Counted from the first letter of the stretch, positions 10,600 to 19,546 are shown. The stretch is DNA of 64,000 bases from Spartobacteria bacterium (GCA_003167555.1 PMSN01000023.1:186001-250000); one strand, 5' to 3'. Numbers and translations: made by a program. The notes: generated from the sequence alone by a model not told the origin.

Positions 10600-11345
10600 G
10601 TGGCAGCCAGAGGGCTTGCTTCGCGCTTAAGCGACTTCCCTCCGACTTTTCTCGCTAGGCCCGCGCGACTGGCGGCGATTACGGCGGCGCTTCTTGTCCT
10701 TGGCGGAAATGCGGCCGTCGCCGCAGACCGCACCGTTTACCTGACGGTGAAAGTGAAAGATGAATCCGGCAAAGCGATGGGAGGGGCGCGAGTCAATGTT
10801 TATCAGGAATACCGGACCAGGTTTCGCGCGGGGGTGGTGGCCGTCGTCAGTTCGCCATCACCGTCGGCTTCGCCGGTGCGCCTCTGATTCTATCGACATC
10901 CCGTATTCCTGACTTGTCGGATGAAGTGATTGCAACACTGAATAAGACAGCTAGTAAATCCGCGTCGGCTGCGACGTCGCTCGCTTCTTCCGCCGGGCTG
11001 CAGGTTGGGTATATCGATATGGATCGGGCATTTAAAGCAATGCCGGAGAGTAAGCAGGCCGAGGCTGAAATCAACGAACTCAAAGAGGCGGCGAGAACTA
11101 AGATAGCCAACGCTGATGCCACCGTAAAAGCGGAAAAAGAAAAGGAACTTCAGGAAGTCGCGATGAAGAAGCGCGAGACAATTGTCCAAAAGCTGACCGG
11201 AAGCATTTCGCACCGAGCAGAGGTCTCAATCTCGTTTTCGATTCGAGCGGCAAGAGCTTGAGCGGCGTACCCATTCTTGTTTCAGCCCGCGATCTTCCTG
11301 ATCTGACTGACGACGTGGTTTCGCGTTGGCAAGTTCATCGCCGTA
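10600..11345 (+). pseudogene. decayed exported OmpH/Skp-like locus
   Basis: Several short reading frames together resemble broken exported proteins. Frame 1 from 10600 shows a hydrophobic signal-like stretch ending NAAVAAD, then an all-beta start (TVYLTVKVKDESGKAMGG). From about 10860 a second frame reads FAGAPLILSTSRIPDLSDEV, then QVGYIDMDRAFKAMPESK and a charged coiled coil (EINELKEAARTKI, KAEKEKELQEVAMKKRE), the hallmark of OmpH/Skp periplasmic chaperones. At about 11210-11220 the frame shifts and the family's C-terminal strand continues as GLNLVFDSSGKSLSGVPILV, then ARDLPDLTDDVV. The two PDL-containing segments suggest a duplicated OmpH unit. No intact protein can be read. Confidence 0.55.
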
Positions 11346-11498
11346 AGAGACGCAGCGAGCAAAGCAGCGCCAGTGAGTGCGGCCCCCCAATAGGTTGTGA
11401 AAGGTCCTGCGCCGGGGAATTGCGGATTCAAGGCTCTGGAATGGACCAGATTTCGCGCCCTTGGCCAGGTACGTCTTCTGCTGAAAAACGATTGCTCA

Positions 11499-11855
11499 AT
11501 GGAATCGACCTCCGAAACCGACATTCTCTTTTTCTGCGCGCATTGTTCGGCCTCGCTCGTCGTCGATTCCGCCGCTGCTGGCGTGACCTTGGACTGCCAG
11601 AAATGCGGCAAGCCAACCACCGTTCCGTCTTCCAGTGTCGTGGCCGCCGGCGAAGAAGCCGCAAAAATTTCCGATCTCCAGCGTCAGCTGAAGGAAAACG
11701 AATCGCAGCGGACGGAGATCACCGGTTACATCAACCAACACAGCATCCAGCTTCATCGCTGGCAGCTGCGCCTTCAGACTCTGAACGAGCGCCAGAAAAA
11801 GCTTCAGACCGAATTGGCGGAAACCTCGGGCCGCCAGCCTGCTAGCCCGCTCTGA
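11499..11855 (+). CDS. small zinc-ribbon and coiled-coil protein
   Basis: 118 residues from the ATG at 11499; the frame stays open upstream, but without a credible N-terminus. The first 40 residues form a CxxC...CxxC zinc ribbon (FCAHCSASL and LDCQKCGKPTTVP). After a short linker comes a Gln/Glu/Arg-rich helix of about 60 residues likely to form a coiled coil. The role is unknown; such short ribbon-coil proteins are common hypotheticals in this phylum. It is convergent with the ADOP permease, with a 3-bp gap. Confidence 0.7.
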   Translation: MESTSETDILFFCAHCSASLVVDSAAAGVTLDCQKCGKPTTVPSSSVVAAGEEAAKISDLQRQLKENESQRTEITGYINQHSIQLHRWQLRLQTLNERQKKLQTELAETSGRQPASPL

Positions 11856-11858
11856 TAC

Positions 11859-14405
11859 TCATTCCGTTCGCAACGCCGCCATCGGGCTGACTTTAGTCGC
11901 GCGGCGAGCCGGCAGGTAGCACGCGAGCAACGCCGCCGCGCTGAGCATCACGCTCGAAGTGAGCAAGGCGGCGGGATCAGCGGGACTGACTTCATAGAGA
12001 ATTTGCGCGAGCAGCCGGCCAGCGGCGAGCGCGAGCAGCAAGCCAATCCCGAGCGCAAAGCCGGTTTGAAGTGCGCCCTGTTTCATAATGAGCGCGAAGA
12101 CATCGCGCGGATGCGCACCGAGCGCCATGCGAATGCCAATCTCGCGCGTGCGCCGCGCAACGGCGTACGATTTCACCCCATAAACTCCCACCACCGCCAG
12201 GAGCAACGCGATGCCGCCGAAGACGCCGAACAAAACCGCGCCGAGCCGCACGATCCAAAGTCCCACGCTCTTTTCGAGGAGATCGGTAAACGGCGTTATC
12301 GTGAGAATGGGAAGGTTGGAGTCCACCTCGCGCAACGCCTGGCGCAAGGTGGGAATCATCGCGGCGACCGCACGCCGATCCGTCGACGTGAGGCGCACGT
12401 GGAAGTAGACGTTGCCGTTGTACCCTTGGGCGAGCGGCACAAAGATGCGGCGCTGCGGACTCTCGTTTTGCACCTCGTGCCGGTGCCAGTTGACGATGCC
12501 GACCACTTCCATTTCGGCCGGCGAGCCGTCGGCTGGCGCTTGTGTGTAACGGATTCGCTGGCCAAGCGCGTCGCCACTCGGGAATAATTTCGTGGCCATC
12601 TTTTCGTCGATGATCGCGACGCGCGGCGAATCTTTGTTGTCCGCTTCAGTTACGGTGAAATCACGGCCGCGCAGGAGATGAACGCCGATCGCATCGAAAT
12701 AGCCGGGCGTGATCGCGGTGAAAAGTCCTCCCGCGCCGGGATCGGGCGCATTTGGGTCGGTCCTCACGGCCGGGGCCTCATTCGCCGGCATCACGCGGCG
12801 CGAGTTCGTGAAATTTCCGTAGGGAACCATCGTGCCGAGCGCCGCCGCCCGCACGCCGGGCAAGCTGCGAGCGCGGTCGATCGCGGCGAACATCAGGCGT
12901 TTCGCCTGGACCGCATCGGTCTTGCCCAAAGTGAAGTCCATCTCGGTCACAATGCCGCCCGCTGGTTCAAACCCCAGAGGAGCATTGCCGGCCGCGAGCG
13001 CGCCACGAAGGAAGAGGCCGGCACTAAAAAGCAGCATGAACGAAAGAGCGATCTGCGCCATCACGAGGAGGTGACGCGGCGCAAAAAAACGGTTGAAGCG
13101 CCCGATGTGCGCCGGTTCGCCCGCCTGTTGTTTCAGGTCGTTGACCAGATCGGCGTTCGACGCTTTCAGCGCCGGCCCGAGGCTGAAGAGCATCGTCGCG
13201 AAAAGACAAAAGAGGAACGTGATCGCGAGGACGGTCGCGTCCGGCTGCATGTTCACCACGATGGAAAAGTTCATCGAACTGAAGAGGCCGCCGAGGGAAC
13301 GGATGAGCGCACCGTTGCTCCAGATGCTCAGAAGGAGGCCGAGCGTTCCGCCCGCGAAAGCCAGGAGAAGTCCTTCGCATAAGAGCTGGCGGACGATGCG
13401 CCAGCGGCTCGCGCCCAGAGCGAGACGCAACGCGATCTCTTTCGCGCGGGCCGTCCCGCGAGCGAGCAGCATGTTGGCGAGATTCAAACTCGCGATCAGC
13501 AAAACCGCTCCGGCCATGCCCATGAGAAGCGCGCCGATAAGAGCGACTGGTCCGTCATCCTGGGGTGTCGTGCTGATGCTGAAACGCGACGGCGTTTGGA
13601 CTTGCAATTCGCGCGCGCCGGCTGAATCGGGCGGCTGAATCGCGGTGAGGCGTTGCGCGATCACTGACAGCCGCGATTTCGCGGATTCGATCGTTAGGCC
13701 GGAATGCAATCGAGCCACGACATTGAGCGCATAAGTTTTCGGCAGCGCCAAGTCCTGGAGATCGGTCGAATCACTGAAGGCCGAGCTCAACTGCGAGTAG
13801 ACGCCGAGCGGCAACCAGACATCGGGCGCAATGAGCGCGCTGATTCCACTGAACCCTTCGGGGCTGACGCCGATCACCGTGAACGCCTGGCCATTCACTT
13901 GTAACGTGCTGCCGACAAAATCAGGCCGGCCGCCCATTCGCTTCCAGAACGCGTGGCTGACGACGACGACCGGAACATTCGCGTTGGGCCGGCATTCAGC
14001 GGCGTTGTAAAAACGGCCAAGCGCGGGCTCGACGCCCATGAGCGAGAAAAAGTTTTCCGAAGTGAGAAAGGCGAAACTGCGCCGCATTCCCTCGTCGCGA
14101 CCGATGCCGGCGAGGGCAAAATTCACCGCCGCGGCGTCGGAAAAGACATCCGTGCTCTCGCGCAAAACCTGGAACTCGACGTGGGAAAACTGCCGGTAAT
14201 CGCGGTTCGCATTTTGCCGGGCCGTGAAAACATTGACGACCTCGGCCGGCCGGACGCGCACGATCGGGCGGAGCACGACGCCGTTGATGAGAGAGAAAAC
14301 CGCCGAGTTCACCCCGATGGCGAGCGCGAGCGTGAGGACGGCGATGATGGTGAACCCGGGAGTCTTGATGAGCTGCCGGAAAGCGAAACGGAAATCCTGG
14401 ATCAT
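11859..14405 (-). CDS. ADOP-type duplicated ABC permease (MacB/FtsX family)
   Basis: 848 residues. The N-terminus MIQDFRFAFRQLIKTPGFT followed by a membrane segment (LTLALAIGVNSAVFSLI) is the typical opening of acidobacterial duplicated orphan permeases. Two MacB-type periplasmic domains alternate with FtsX-like membrane bundles near residues 290-470 and at the C-terminus, which ends in the characteristic PARRATKVSPMAALR. Such proteins usually lack an adjacent ATPase, and none is adjacent here. They are thought to act in export or mechanotransmission with an ATPase encoded elsewhere. The substrate is unknown. Confidence 0.9.
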   Translation of the reverse strand: MIQDFRFAFRQLIKTPGFTIIAVLTLALAIGVNSAVFSLINGVVLRPIVRVRPAEVVNVFTARQNANRDYRQFSHVEFQVLRESTDVFSDAAAVNFALAGIGRDEGMRRSFAFLTSENFFSLMGVEPALGRFYNAAECRPNANVPVVVVSHAFWKRMGGRPDFVGSTLQVNGQAFTVIGVSPEGFSGISALIAPDVWLPLGVYSQLSSAFSDSTDLQDLALPKTYALNVVARLHSGLTIESAKSRLSVIAQRLTAIQPPDSAGARELQVQTPSRFSISTTPQDDGPVALIGALLMGMAGAVLLIASLNLANMLLARGTARAKEIALRLALGASRWRIVRQLLCEGLLLAFAGGTLGLLLSIWSNGALIRSLGGLFSSMNFSIVVNMQPDATVLAITFLFCLFATMLFSLGPALKASNADLVNDLKQQAGEPAHIGRFNRFFAPRHLLVMAQIALSFMLLFSAGLFLRGALAAGNAPLGFEPAGGIVTEMDFTLGKTDAVQAKRLMFAAIDRARSLPGVRAAALGTMVPYGNFTNSRRVMPANEAPAVRTDPNAPDPGAGGLFTAITPGYFDAIGVHLLRGRDFTVTEADNKDSPRVAIIDEKMATKLFPSGDALGQRIRYTQAPADGSPAEMEVVGIVNWHRHEVQNESPQRRIFVPLAQGYNGNVYFHVRLTSTDRRAVAAMIPTLRQALREVDSNLPILTITPFTDLLEKSVGLWIVRLGAVLFGVFGGIALLLAVVGVYGVKSYAVARRTREIGIRMALGAHPRDVFALIMKQGALQTGFALGIGLLLALAAGRLLAQILYEVSPADPAALLTSSVMLSAAALLACYLPARRATKVSPMAALRTE

Positions 14406-14477
14406 GGGCGTGCCTTTCCTTTGAGATGCGGATGGCGGGAACTTTGGATTCAGGAATCTGTAGCCGCCGCCCCTACC

Positions 14478-15185
14478 TTATTCTTCGATGGCGCCGTCCA
14501 TCTTTCGCAGGTGTTGACGAAAGGTGTAGTTCGGATCGGCTGTGCGCCGCTCCAGATACTCCGCGAAACGCAACTGGCTCCTGAGCGTTTTGCCGGCTTT
14601 GATCGCGCCCGCTTGCTGCCGTTCTTTTTGCCAAATCGCACGCGCTGTTGTCAGCAAATCTTCAGCGGATGCACCCGCTACAAATATACAGCCGTCATCG
14701 TCCCCGAAAACGACATCGCTGGCGGCGACCTCGAACTCGCCGAAGCGCGCAGAGCGCAGCGCCGATTCCTCGCGCAGATCGAGCCGCTGCGGTCCGGACA
14801 AGCACGACCCGTAACTCCAAATCGGAAAACCGATTTGCCGCAGTTCGGGCGTGTCACGATGCGTGCCCCAAACGGCGATTCCCGCCAGACCGGACGCGCG
14901 CGCTTCGAGCGCGGTCAAATCTCCGATGCAACCTTCATCGGCCCGTCCGCCGTTATCGATCACGAGCACATCACCAGGCTGCGCAGTTTGCATCGCTTCC
15001 AGAAACACATCGACGCTTCCGTAATGCCGGGCCGGAAGCGCCCGGCCGGCCACGCGAGCGCCTGGAGTCACCGGCGCAATTCCTGACGGCGCCAAGCGAA
15101 CCGGAATCTTCAAGCGCAACGCCGCGTCCGCGACGAGCGGCGTGGAAAGTTCCGCGAACCGCTCCAGCAGCAGTTCATTCTTCAC
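14478..15185 (-). CDS. RraA family protein
   Basis: About 235 residues from a GTG at 15185, where similarity begins (NELLLERFAEL). The frame is open to 15440, but the extra part is Arg-rich and overlaps the divergent ferredoxin gene. The core pattern is GDVLVIDNGGRADEGCIGDL followed by GLAGIAVWGTHRDT, with the Arg-Asp pair that binds the substrate pyruvyl group and metal in this family. Family members are RNase E inhibitors or 4-hydroxy-4-methyl-2-oxoglutarate aldolases; the sequence does not decide between these. Older annotations call it a demethylmenaquinone methyltransferase. No clear Shine-Dalgarno sequence. Confidence 0.8.
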   Translation of the reverse strand: MKNELLLERFAELSTPLVADAALRLKIPVRLAPSGIAPVTPGARVAGRALPARHYGSVDVFLEAMQTAQPGDVLVIDNGGRADEGCIGDLTALEARASGLAGIAVWGTHRDTPELRQIGFPIWSYGSCLSGPQRLDLREESALRSARFGEFEVAASDVVFGDDDGCIFVAGASAEDLLTTARAIWQKERQQAGAIKAGKTLRSQLRFAEYLERRTADPNYTFRQHLRKMDGAIEE

Positions 15186-15289
15186 AGGACAATCTTGCGC
15201 GAGATCGCGCTGCACTGCCAGGGATGTTTCGCTGTGCGGCGCTTGGCGGGATAATTGACCACGAGTGTGCTGGCTGCGAATCTGCGCGC

Positions 15290-15622
15290 ATGCCACAACG
15301 CCAGCGATACCTCTTCGTCTGCACAAATCGCCGGTCCGACGACGACGCGAAGGGATCGTGCGCAAACAAAGGCTCCGAAAAGGTGCGCCAGGCCTTGAAA
15401 GAACAACTGGCCGCGCGCGGGCTCGCGAAAATACAGGCACGCGCCTGCACCTCGAGCTGCCTCGATCAGTGCTCCAGCGGCATCTGCATTTTAGTCGAGC
15501 CCGATCACTTTTTTTACGGTCGCGTGACGCTGGCCGACGTGCCCGCGATCGTGGAAGCCATCGCGAGCGGTCAACGAGTCGAGCGGCTCGTGCTTACTCC
15601 CGAGGATTTGGCGAGGGGGTAG
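15290..15622 (+). CDS. thioredoxin-fold (2Fe-2S) ferredoxin
   Basis: 110 residues from the ATG at 15290. The N-terminal RYLFVCTNRR strand is followed by Cys24 and later by a Cys-rich ACTSSCLDQC segment. Cys11, Cys24, Cys57 and Cys61 match the four-ligand C-x12-C...C-x3-C spacing of thioredoxin-like [2Fe-2S] ferredoxins (NuoE-like fold). Cys53 and Cys66 are additional. The VEPDHFFYGRVTLADVPAIVEA segment is also typical. Probably a small cytoplasmic electron carrier. Divergent from the RraA-like gene, with about 100 bp between starts. A palindromic repeat overlaps its stop. Confidence 0.85.
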   Translation: MPQRQRYLFVCTNRRSDDDAKGSCANKGSEKVRQALKEQLAARGLAKIQARACTSSCLDQCSSGICILVEPDHFFYGRVTLADVPAIVEAIASGQRVERLVLTPEDLARG

Positions 15623-15667
15623 CTACGTTCTCCGCGAAGAGCGCTTCGCACAGCGAAGCGGCTACAG
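15618..15667. repeat. diverged GTAGC palindromic element
   Basis: About 50 bp bounded by GTAGC and GCTAC, with an inner palindrome around GCGCTTCGC and GCGAAGC. It resembles the GTAGCGGCGGTC family in ends and size but not in core. It bridges the stops of the ferredoxin and the convergent DUF488 gene and may serve as a shared bidirectional terminator. Confidence 0.5.
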
Positions 15668-16057
15668 GGTTTTCCCCTCGAGGAGCGCTTTCAACAAATG
15701 GCGGTGACAATGCGGCTCGTCTTCGGCGCAATGGCAGAGCAGCGTCACGGTGCCTTCGCTGGCCAGATGCTGAAGGAGACGCAAAGTGAATTTCTGCCCG
15801 TGATTCTTGATTCGCTTGTTGCGGCGATCAATCGTCCCGTCTTCCCACAATTCACGGCGATATCGGCTGCTGAATTCCGACCAGGTGATTTTGCCGGCCA
15901 GAAATTCCTCTCTCAACTGCTCGCTCGGCCCCAGGTTAGCCATCCAGACGTCAAACCGGTCCTTCGGCAGGCCGCGCCCTCGCCCACGGGTCGCGAGAAT
16001 TCGTAAGCCGTCTTTCCGCGGTTCGATTTCCGTGTAAACGCATTTGGTCTTGAACAT
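15662..16057 (-). CDS. DUF488 family protein
   Basis: 131 residues from the ATG at 16057 (MFKTKCVYTEIEPR); an in-frame start six codons upstream is less likely. DUF488 landmarks are seen: an early RILATRGRGRG strand-loop, a central YRRELW segment, and the C-terminal LLCHCAEDEPHCHRHLL with its Cys and His cluster. The family is widespread and cytoplasmic, with no firm function. The C-terminal Cys/His cluster suggests metal binding, which is inference. Confidence 0.82.
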   Translation of the reverse strand: MFKTKCVYTEIEPRKDGLRILATRGRGRGLPKDRFDVWMANLGPSEQLREEFLAGKITWSEFSSRYRRELWEDGTIDRRNKRIKNHGQKFTLRLLQHLASEGTVTLLCHCAEDEPHCHRHLLKALLEGKTL

Positions 16058-16177
16058 GATCACTATGGGGAGCACGGGGAGCCGCCGACACCGGGGTTTC
16101 TCCCTTGCGTCCCTCTCAAATTAATTGCTTGCAGTCTCCAGACGGACTGAACATTCTACGCCCGTTAGCAATACCTT

Positions 16178-16465
16178 ATGAAAAAATCCCTTATTACATC
16201 CATCGCAATTCTGGCCACCGTCGGCTTGATGACTTCCTGCGCCAACAAAAAAGAATCGGCCACGACTACGTCGACGACCGAAACCGCAGCCACCACCAAG
16301 AAGGACACGACCAAGAAGTCGACCACGAAGAAGGACACGACCAAGAAGGACGCGGCCACCACCAAGAAGTCGGACACCACGACAACGACCAAGAAAGCAT
16401 CGACCAAGAAGGAGAAGCCAGCCGCTTCGCCATCGCCTTCAGCGTCACCGTCGCCGGCCTCTTAG
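16178..16465 (+). CDS. Thr/Lys-rich small lipoprotein
   Basis: 95 residues. Signal sequence with lipobox LMTSC (Cys21), so it is predicted to be lipid-anchored. The mature part is almost entirely Thr, Lys, Ser and Ala, with repeated TTKKD and STKK blocks, then a PSPSASPSP tail. No fold is expected: it is likely disordered and strongly basic. The coding DNA is a degenerate tandem repeat (ACCAAGAAG). A rho-independent terminator follows. The function is unknown; a basic lipoprotein could contact peptidoglycan, LPS or DNA. Confidence 0.72.
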   Translation: MKKSLITSIAILATVGLMTSCANKKESATTTSTTETAATTKKDTTKKSTTKKDTTKKDAATTKKSDTTTTTKKASTKKEKPAASPSPSASPSPAS

Positions 16466-16533
16466 TCCGATCTGAGACCGCAGGCCTTAACTGCGATTCC
16501 GCCGCTCTCTAGCGGCAAAAGAAAATTGGTGTC

Positions 16534-16574
16534 ATCAGGGCTCCTCGCGCAGGAGCCCTGATCGGCACCTTTTT
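16534..16574 (+). terminator. rho-independent terminator
   Basis: A 12-bp perfect stem (ATCAGGGCTCCT against AGGAGCCCTGAT) with a 5-base loop, followed a few bases later by a run of six T. It ends the lipoprotein transcript about 70 bp after its stop. Confidence 0.88.
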
Positions 16575-16603
16575 TGTGGTTAAGTTCAGGCGCCTCGCTC
16601 TGA

Positions 16604-17302
16604 TCAGTGGGAGTCGATCATGCTGCGCGGCGGCAGCGATGGAAGCGGCTCGAGTGCGATGTGCGTCTCCTGATAAGTCAGTCGCAGACAAACGTCGGCA
16701 TCCGGCGCGACCGCCCAAAGGTAGGGCGGCTGGTGCAAGGCGCAGAATTCGTAATTTGGATGGTTTTGCGGAAATCCGCAGTCGTCCTTCGCGTGCGGTC
16801 CGCGTTTGCAACAAGCGCGCAGGTCCATGACCAGTTTCTCCAGCTCGGCTGCACTGCGTTTTACCACGACGCAAACAAGAAGCTCTCCTGCCAGCGAGTT
16901 AACCAGGATATCCGCGCCGGAGGTGGATGTGCGATCCTCCCTCACTTCCAGACGAACCTGGCTCCTTAACCAACCGCGTTTCAAAATCAGCAGCGAAGCG
17001 GTGGCCAGCTGACAAATGCCTTCGCGAAAAAGACGCGGCGGCGGATCGTGCCAGAACATCCGGCACATCTTCTCGTTTCCCTCCCCTGGGGGCGAGAGCA
17101 ACTCGCTCTCGAAAAACCCTGCCTGGCCGGGGCGAAAGAATCCTTCATCCAAGCCCAGCAAGAAGTACTCTGATTCCTCCATCGCCAGCGGCGGACTAAT
17201 GCGAAGGCCTGTCAGCGGAACCGGTTGCCCAATCGTCTCGCATAGCTCGGCAAATCTGATTTGCAGATACGTTTCCAGTTCCGATGCCCAATCTCGTTTC
17301 AT
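16604..17302 (-). CDS. conserved hypothetical protein
   Basis: 232 residues with no signal peptide or membrane segment. The N-terminal part is helical (ELETYLQIRFAELCETIG); a mid-region contains MCRMFWHDPPPRLFREG. A Cys/His-containing stretch (CCKRGPHAKDDCGFP, then FCALHQPP) near residues 165-190 could bind a metal. I do not recognise a family. It is a single gene between a plus-strand terminator and the VOC gene. Coding quality looks normal, and no frame on the opposite strand competes convincingly. Confidence 0.65.
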   Translation of the reverse strand: MKRDWASELETYLQIRFAELCETIGQPVPLTGLRISPPLAMEESEYFLLGLDEGFFRPGQAGFFESELLSPPGEGNEKMCRMFWHDPPPRLFREGICQLATASLLILKRGWLRSQVRLEVREDRTSTSGADILVNSLAGELLVCVVVKRSAAELEKLVMDLRACCKRGPHAKDDCGFPQNHPNYEFCALHQPPYLWAVAPDADVCLRLTYQETHIALEPLPSLPPRSMIDSH

Positions 17303-17380
17303 CCAGTCGTTTCTCGATTCAACCGCTCGCCTTCACTATTCCGGTTTCAATTCCCCGGCTGCAAACGGTAATGTCACGCC

Positions 17381-17770
17381 ATGAAGACTCCGTTCACTTT
17401 GGGAGTGGTCGGTCATTTCGGACTGGCGGTGCGCGATCCGGCGAAGAGCGCGAAATGGTTCCAGCGCGCGCTGGGTTTGAAGAAGCTGTTCGCATTTGAA
17501 GGCGGCATCGCGGTGGGCAATGACAACGTCACGATCGCGCTGCACAAGGGCAGACCTTCTCCGAAAACACTCGGGCACATGTCATTTCACCTGCCTAATA
17601 TGACGGCGCTGCGAAAAGCGCTCGGCCATCTCAAGAAGCATGAGGTCGACGTGGAAGATCCTGGCGATGAGATCGGGCCGGAGTCTCCCGGCTCGCCCCA
17701 CATGGGCTTATGGTTTCGCGATCCGGACGGATATCGGTGGGAGTTGAGTGTGCAAAACGCCAAGAAGTAG
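17381..17770 (+). CDS. VOC family (glyoxalase-like) protein
   Basis: 129 residues forming a vicinal oxygen chelate domain. The first beta-alpha-beta unit is seen in GHFGLAVRDPAKSAKWFQRALG and the second in GHMSFHLPNMTALRKAL. The family-typical end is GLWFRDPDGYRWEL with the C-terminal metal-ligand Glu. The candidate metal ligands (His12, His67, Glu near 123) suggest an active metal centre. The substrate is unknown. 69 bp upstream of the amine oxidase on the same strand, so possibly co-transcribed. Confidence 0.87.
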   Translation: MKTPFTLGVVGHFGLAVRDPAKSAKWFQRALGLKKLFAFEGGIAVGNDNVTIALHKGRPSPKTLGHMSFHLPNMTALRKALGHLKKHEVDVEDPGDEIGPESPGSPHMGLWFRDPDGYRWELSVQNAKK

Positions 17771-17839
17771 GTCCATCTCACTTTTTTGCTGTAGCGGAGC
17801 CGTGCCGGCTGCACAATCGTTCCAGGTTCGCTCAAGAAA

Positions 17840-19471
17840 ATGCCTCACGGTCGCACTCCTCTCTTTCGCAAGCTCCTGCAGTCCGTCCAACAGGCGCATT
17901 GGCTGAACCAACATCCTGACAAACGCGAGTTCTTTTTCGAAGCGCGGGCCGCATCGCGCCTCTCCCGGCGCGAATTCGTGCGCATCCTAGGCGCGGCTGG
18001 CGTCGTTACCGCTACGGGAGGATTGGCCCCGCTCGCGGCGCGCGCGAAGGAAACGCGCCCATCGGCTGTGCGCAATCGCGAGCCGGTGGCAATCATTGGC
18101 GCCGGCGTTGCCGGTTTGACCGCGGCCTATCGCCTGCATCAAGCTGGCATCCCCTGCGAGATCTTCGAAGGCAGCGAACGCACCGGCGGCCGCATCCTCA
18201 CCAAGTACGACTTCAACAAGGACGCCATGTTCTGCGAACTCGGAGGCGAGTTGGTCGATTCAAATCATCAGGACTTGATTACCCTGGCGACAGAACTCGG
18301 CGTCGACATTCAAGAACTGAAAAGCGGCGACCAAGGCGCCGACCTCTACTTCTTCGGTGGCAAACATTACTCGGATGAGCAACTCATCCCGCTCTTTCAG
18401 CCCTTTGCCCGAAAACTCGCGGCGGACCTCGAAGGCGTCTACGACAAGGAGGAGAACTTCACCGCGAAGGCGCAAGGATTCGATAAGATCAGTCTGGACC
18501 AGTATCTGGCTGAGAGTAGTAAGGGAGTGGAAAAATGGGTTATCGATCTCTTGCGAGTCGCTTATACCATAGAGTACGGGCGGGATGCGGATGAGCAGTC
18601 GGCCCTTAACCTGATCGTTTACTTGAAGCCCGATACGAACACTGGCTTTAAGATCTTTGGCGACAGCGATGAGTCAAAGCGCATCAAGGGAGGGAGCAGC
18701 TCTCTGCCCAATGCGCTCGCCAAGGCGCTCGCGGGCAAGGTGAAGATTCAGCAAGGTCATAACTTGCTGAAGATCGCCGAGGCGAACTCGAACCTCGTGT
18801 TAACCTTCGGCACTAATGGCAGCAGCAAAGAAGTAAAGTTCACCCGCGTCATCTGCGCAATTCCTTTCACCATGTTAAGGCTGGTAGATGGAGTGAAAGC
18901 TCTTGCCTTAAGCAAACGCAAACAGGAGACGATCGCCCAACTCGGTTACGGCAATAACTCGAAGGTGATGTATGGCTTCACCGAACGTTGGTGGCGTAAT
19001 CCGGCCGTCAAGCTGCCCGCCTTGAGCAACGGCAGCGTTTACACCGACCTGACGCTGCAATGCACATGGGAAAGCAGCCGCGGGCAAACAGGAGAGAGCG
19101 GGATCCTGACCAACTTCCTGGGCGGCGCAGCCGCGGTCAAGCGTCTGACCGACACAAGCTTTGAAAAGTTCCGTCAAGAACTGCTTCTCGTCTTTCCCGG
19201 CATCGGCGACAAGTTCGATGGCAAGCGCGCCTTGATGAGCTGGCCTGATTACAAGTTTACCCGCGGCAGCTACTCCTGCCCTCTCGTAGGTCAATATACC
19301 ACCTTGCTCCAAGCCGCGCCGACGCCGGAGTTAGGCGGCCGCCTCCTGTTTGCCGGCGAGCATACCAGCGGCGATTTCGCCGGTTTCATGAATGGCGCGG
19401 TGCAGTCCGGTAATCGGGCGGCCAAAGAAATTCTCGAGCCAGGGAGGATAAAGCTGCGCAAGGCAGCGTAA
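17840..19471 (+). CDS. FAD-dependent amine oxidase, Tat-exported
   Basis: Flavin monoamine-oxidase family protein, 543 residues. A twin-arginine signal lies at about 42-64 (SRREFVRILGAAG), preceded by an N-terminal extension of about 40 residues, so export in folded form is expected. The dinucleotide motif GAGVAG at about 87-92 is followed by the ERTGGRI motif, and the C-terminal FAD segment LLFAGEHTSGDFAGFMNGAVQSG is present. This is the family of monoamine, polyamine and L-amino-acid oxidases; the substrate cannot be assigned. The context (a PLP amino-acid decarboxylase 1.6 kb downstream on the other strand) allows amine metabolism, but this is weak. Confidence 0.88.
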   Translation: MPHGRTPLFRKLLQSVQQAHWLNQHPDKREFFFEARAASRLSRREFVRILGAAGVVTATGGLAPLAARAKETRPSAVRNREPVAIIGAGVAGLTAAYRLHQAGIPCEIFEGSERTGGRILTKYDFNKDAMFCELGGELVDSNHQDLITLATELGVDIQELKSGDQGADLYFFGGKHYSDEQLIPLFQPFARKLAADLEGVYDKEENFTAKAQGFDKISLDQYLAESSKGVEKWVIDLLRVAYTIEYGRDADEQSALNLIVYLKPDTNTGFKIFGDSDESKRIKGGSSSLPNALAKALAGKVKIQQGHNLLKIAEANSNLVLTFGTNGSSKEVKFTRVICAIPFTMLRLVDGVKALALSKRKQETIAQLGYGNNSKVMYGFTERWWRNPAVKLPALSNGSVYTDLTLQCTWESSRGQTGESGILTNFLGGAAAVKRLTDTSFEKFRQELLLVFPGIGDKFDGKRALMSWPDYKFTRGSYSCPLVGQYTTLLQAAPTPELGGRLLFAGEHTSGDFAGFMNGAVQSGNRAAKEILEPGRIKLRKAA

Positions 19472-19477
19472 GATTAC

Positions 19478-19509
19478 TTAGCGAATTAACGACTTAGTGA
19501 TTTAGCGAT
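19478..19509. repeat. octad tandem repeat, unit TTAGCGAT-like x4
   Basis: Four phased 8-bp units with the consensus TTARYGAN begin 6 bp after the amine-oxidase stop. Same class as the other intergenic 7/8-bp arrays, with a different unit. Confidence 0.8.
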
Positions 19510-19546
19510 TTCCCAAGCCCATTACTACCTTACTTCACCACTCCAT

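Noticed and set aside
11282-11620. Minus-strand frame with a hydrophobic C-terminal half opposite the zinc-ribbon gene
   Set aside because: Looks slightly like a membrane-protein end (ALTGAALLAASLTAM), but the rest is unconvincing and the plus-strand CxxC pairs are better evidence.
14459-14480. GTAGCCGCCGCCCCTAC word after the ADOP gene
   Set aside because: Shares the GTAGC end with the palindromic family but is too short and lacks the inner palindrome.
16250-16420. ACCAAGAAG tandem DNA repeat as an independent element
   Set aside because: It is the codon-level reflection of the Thr/Lys repeat in the lipoprotein gene.
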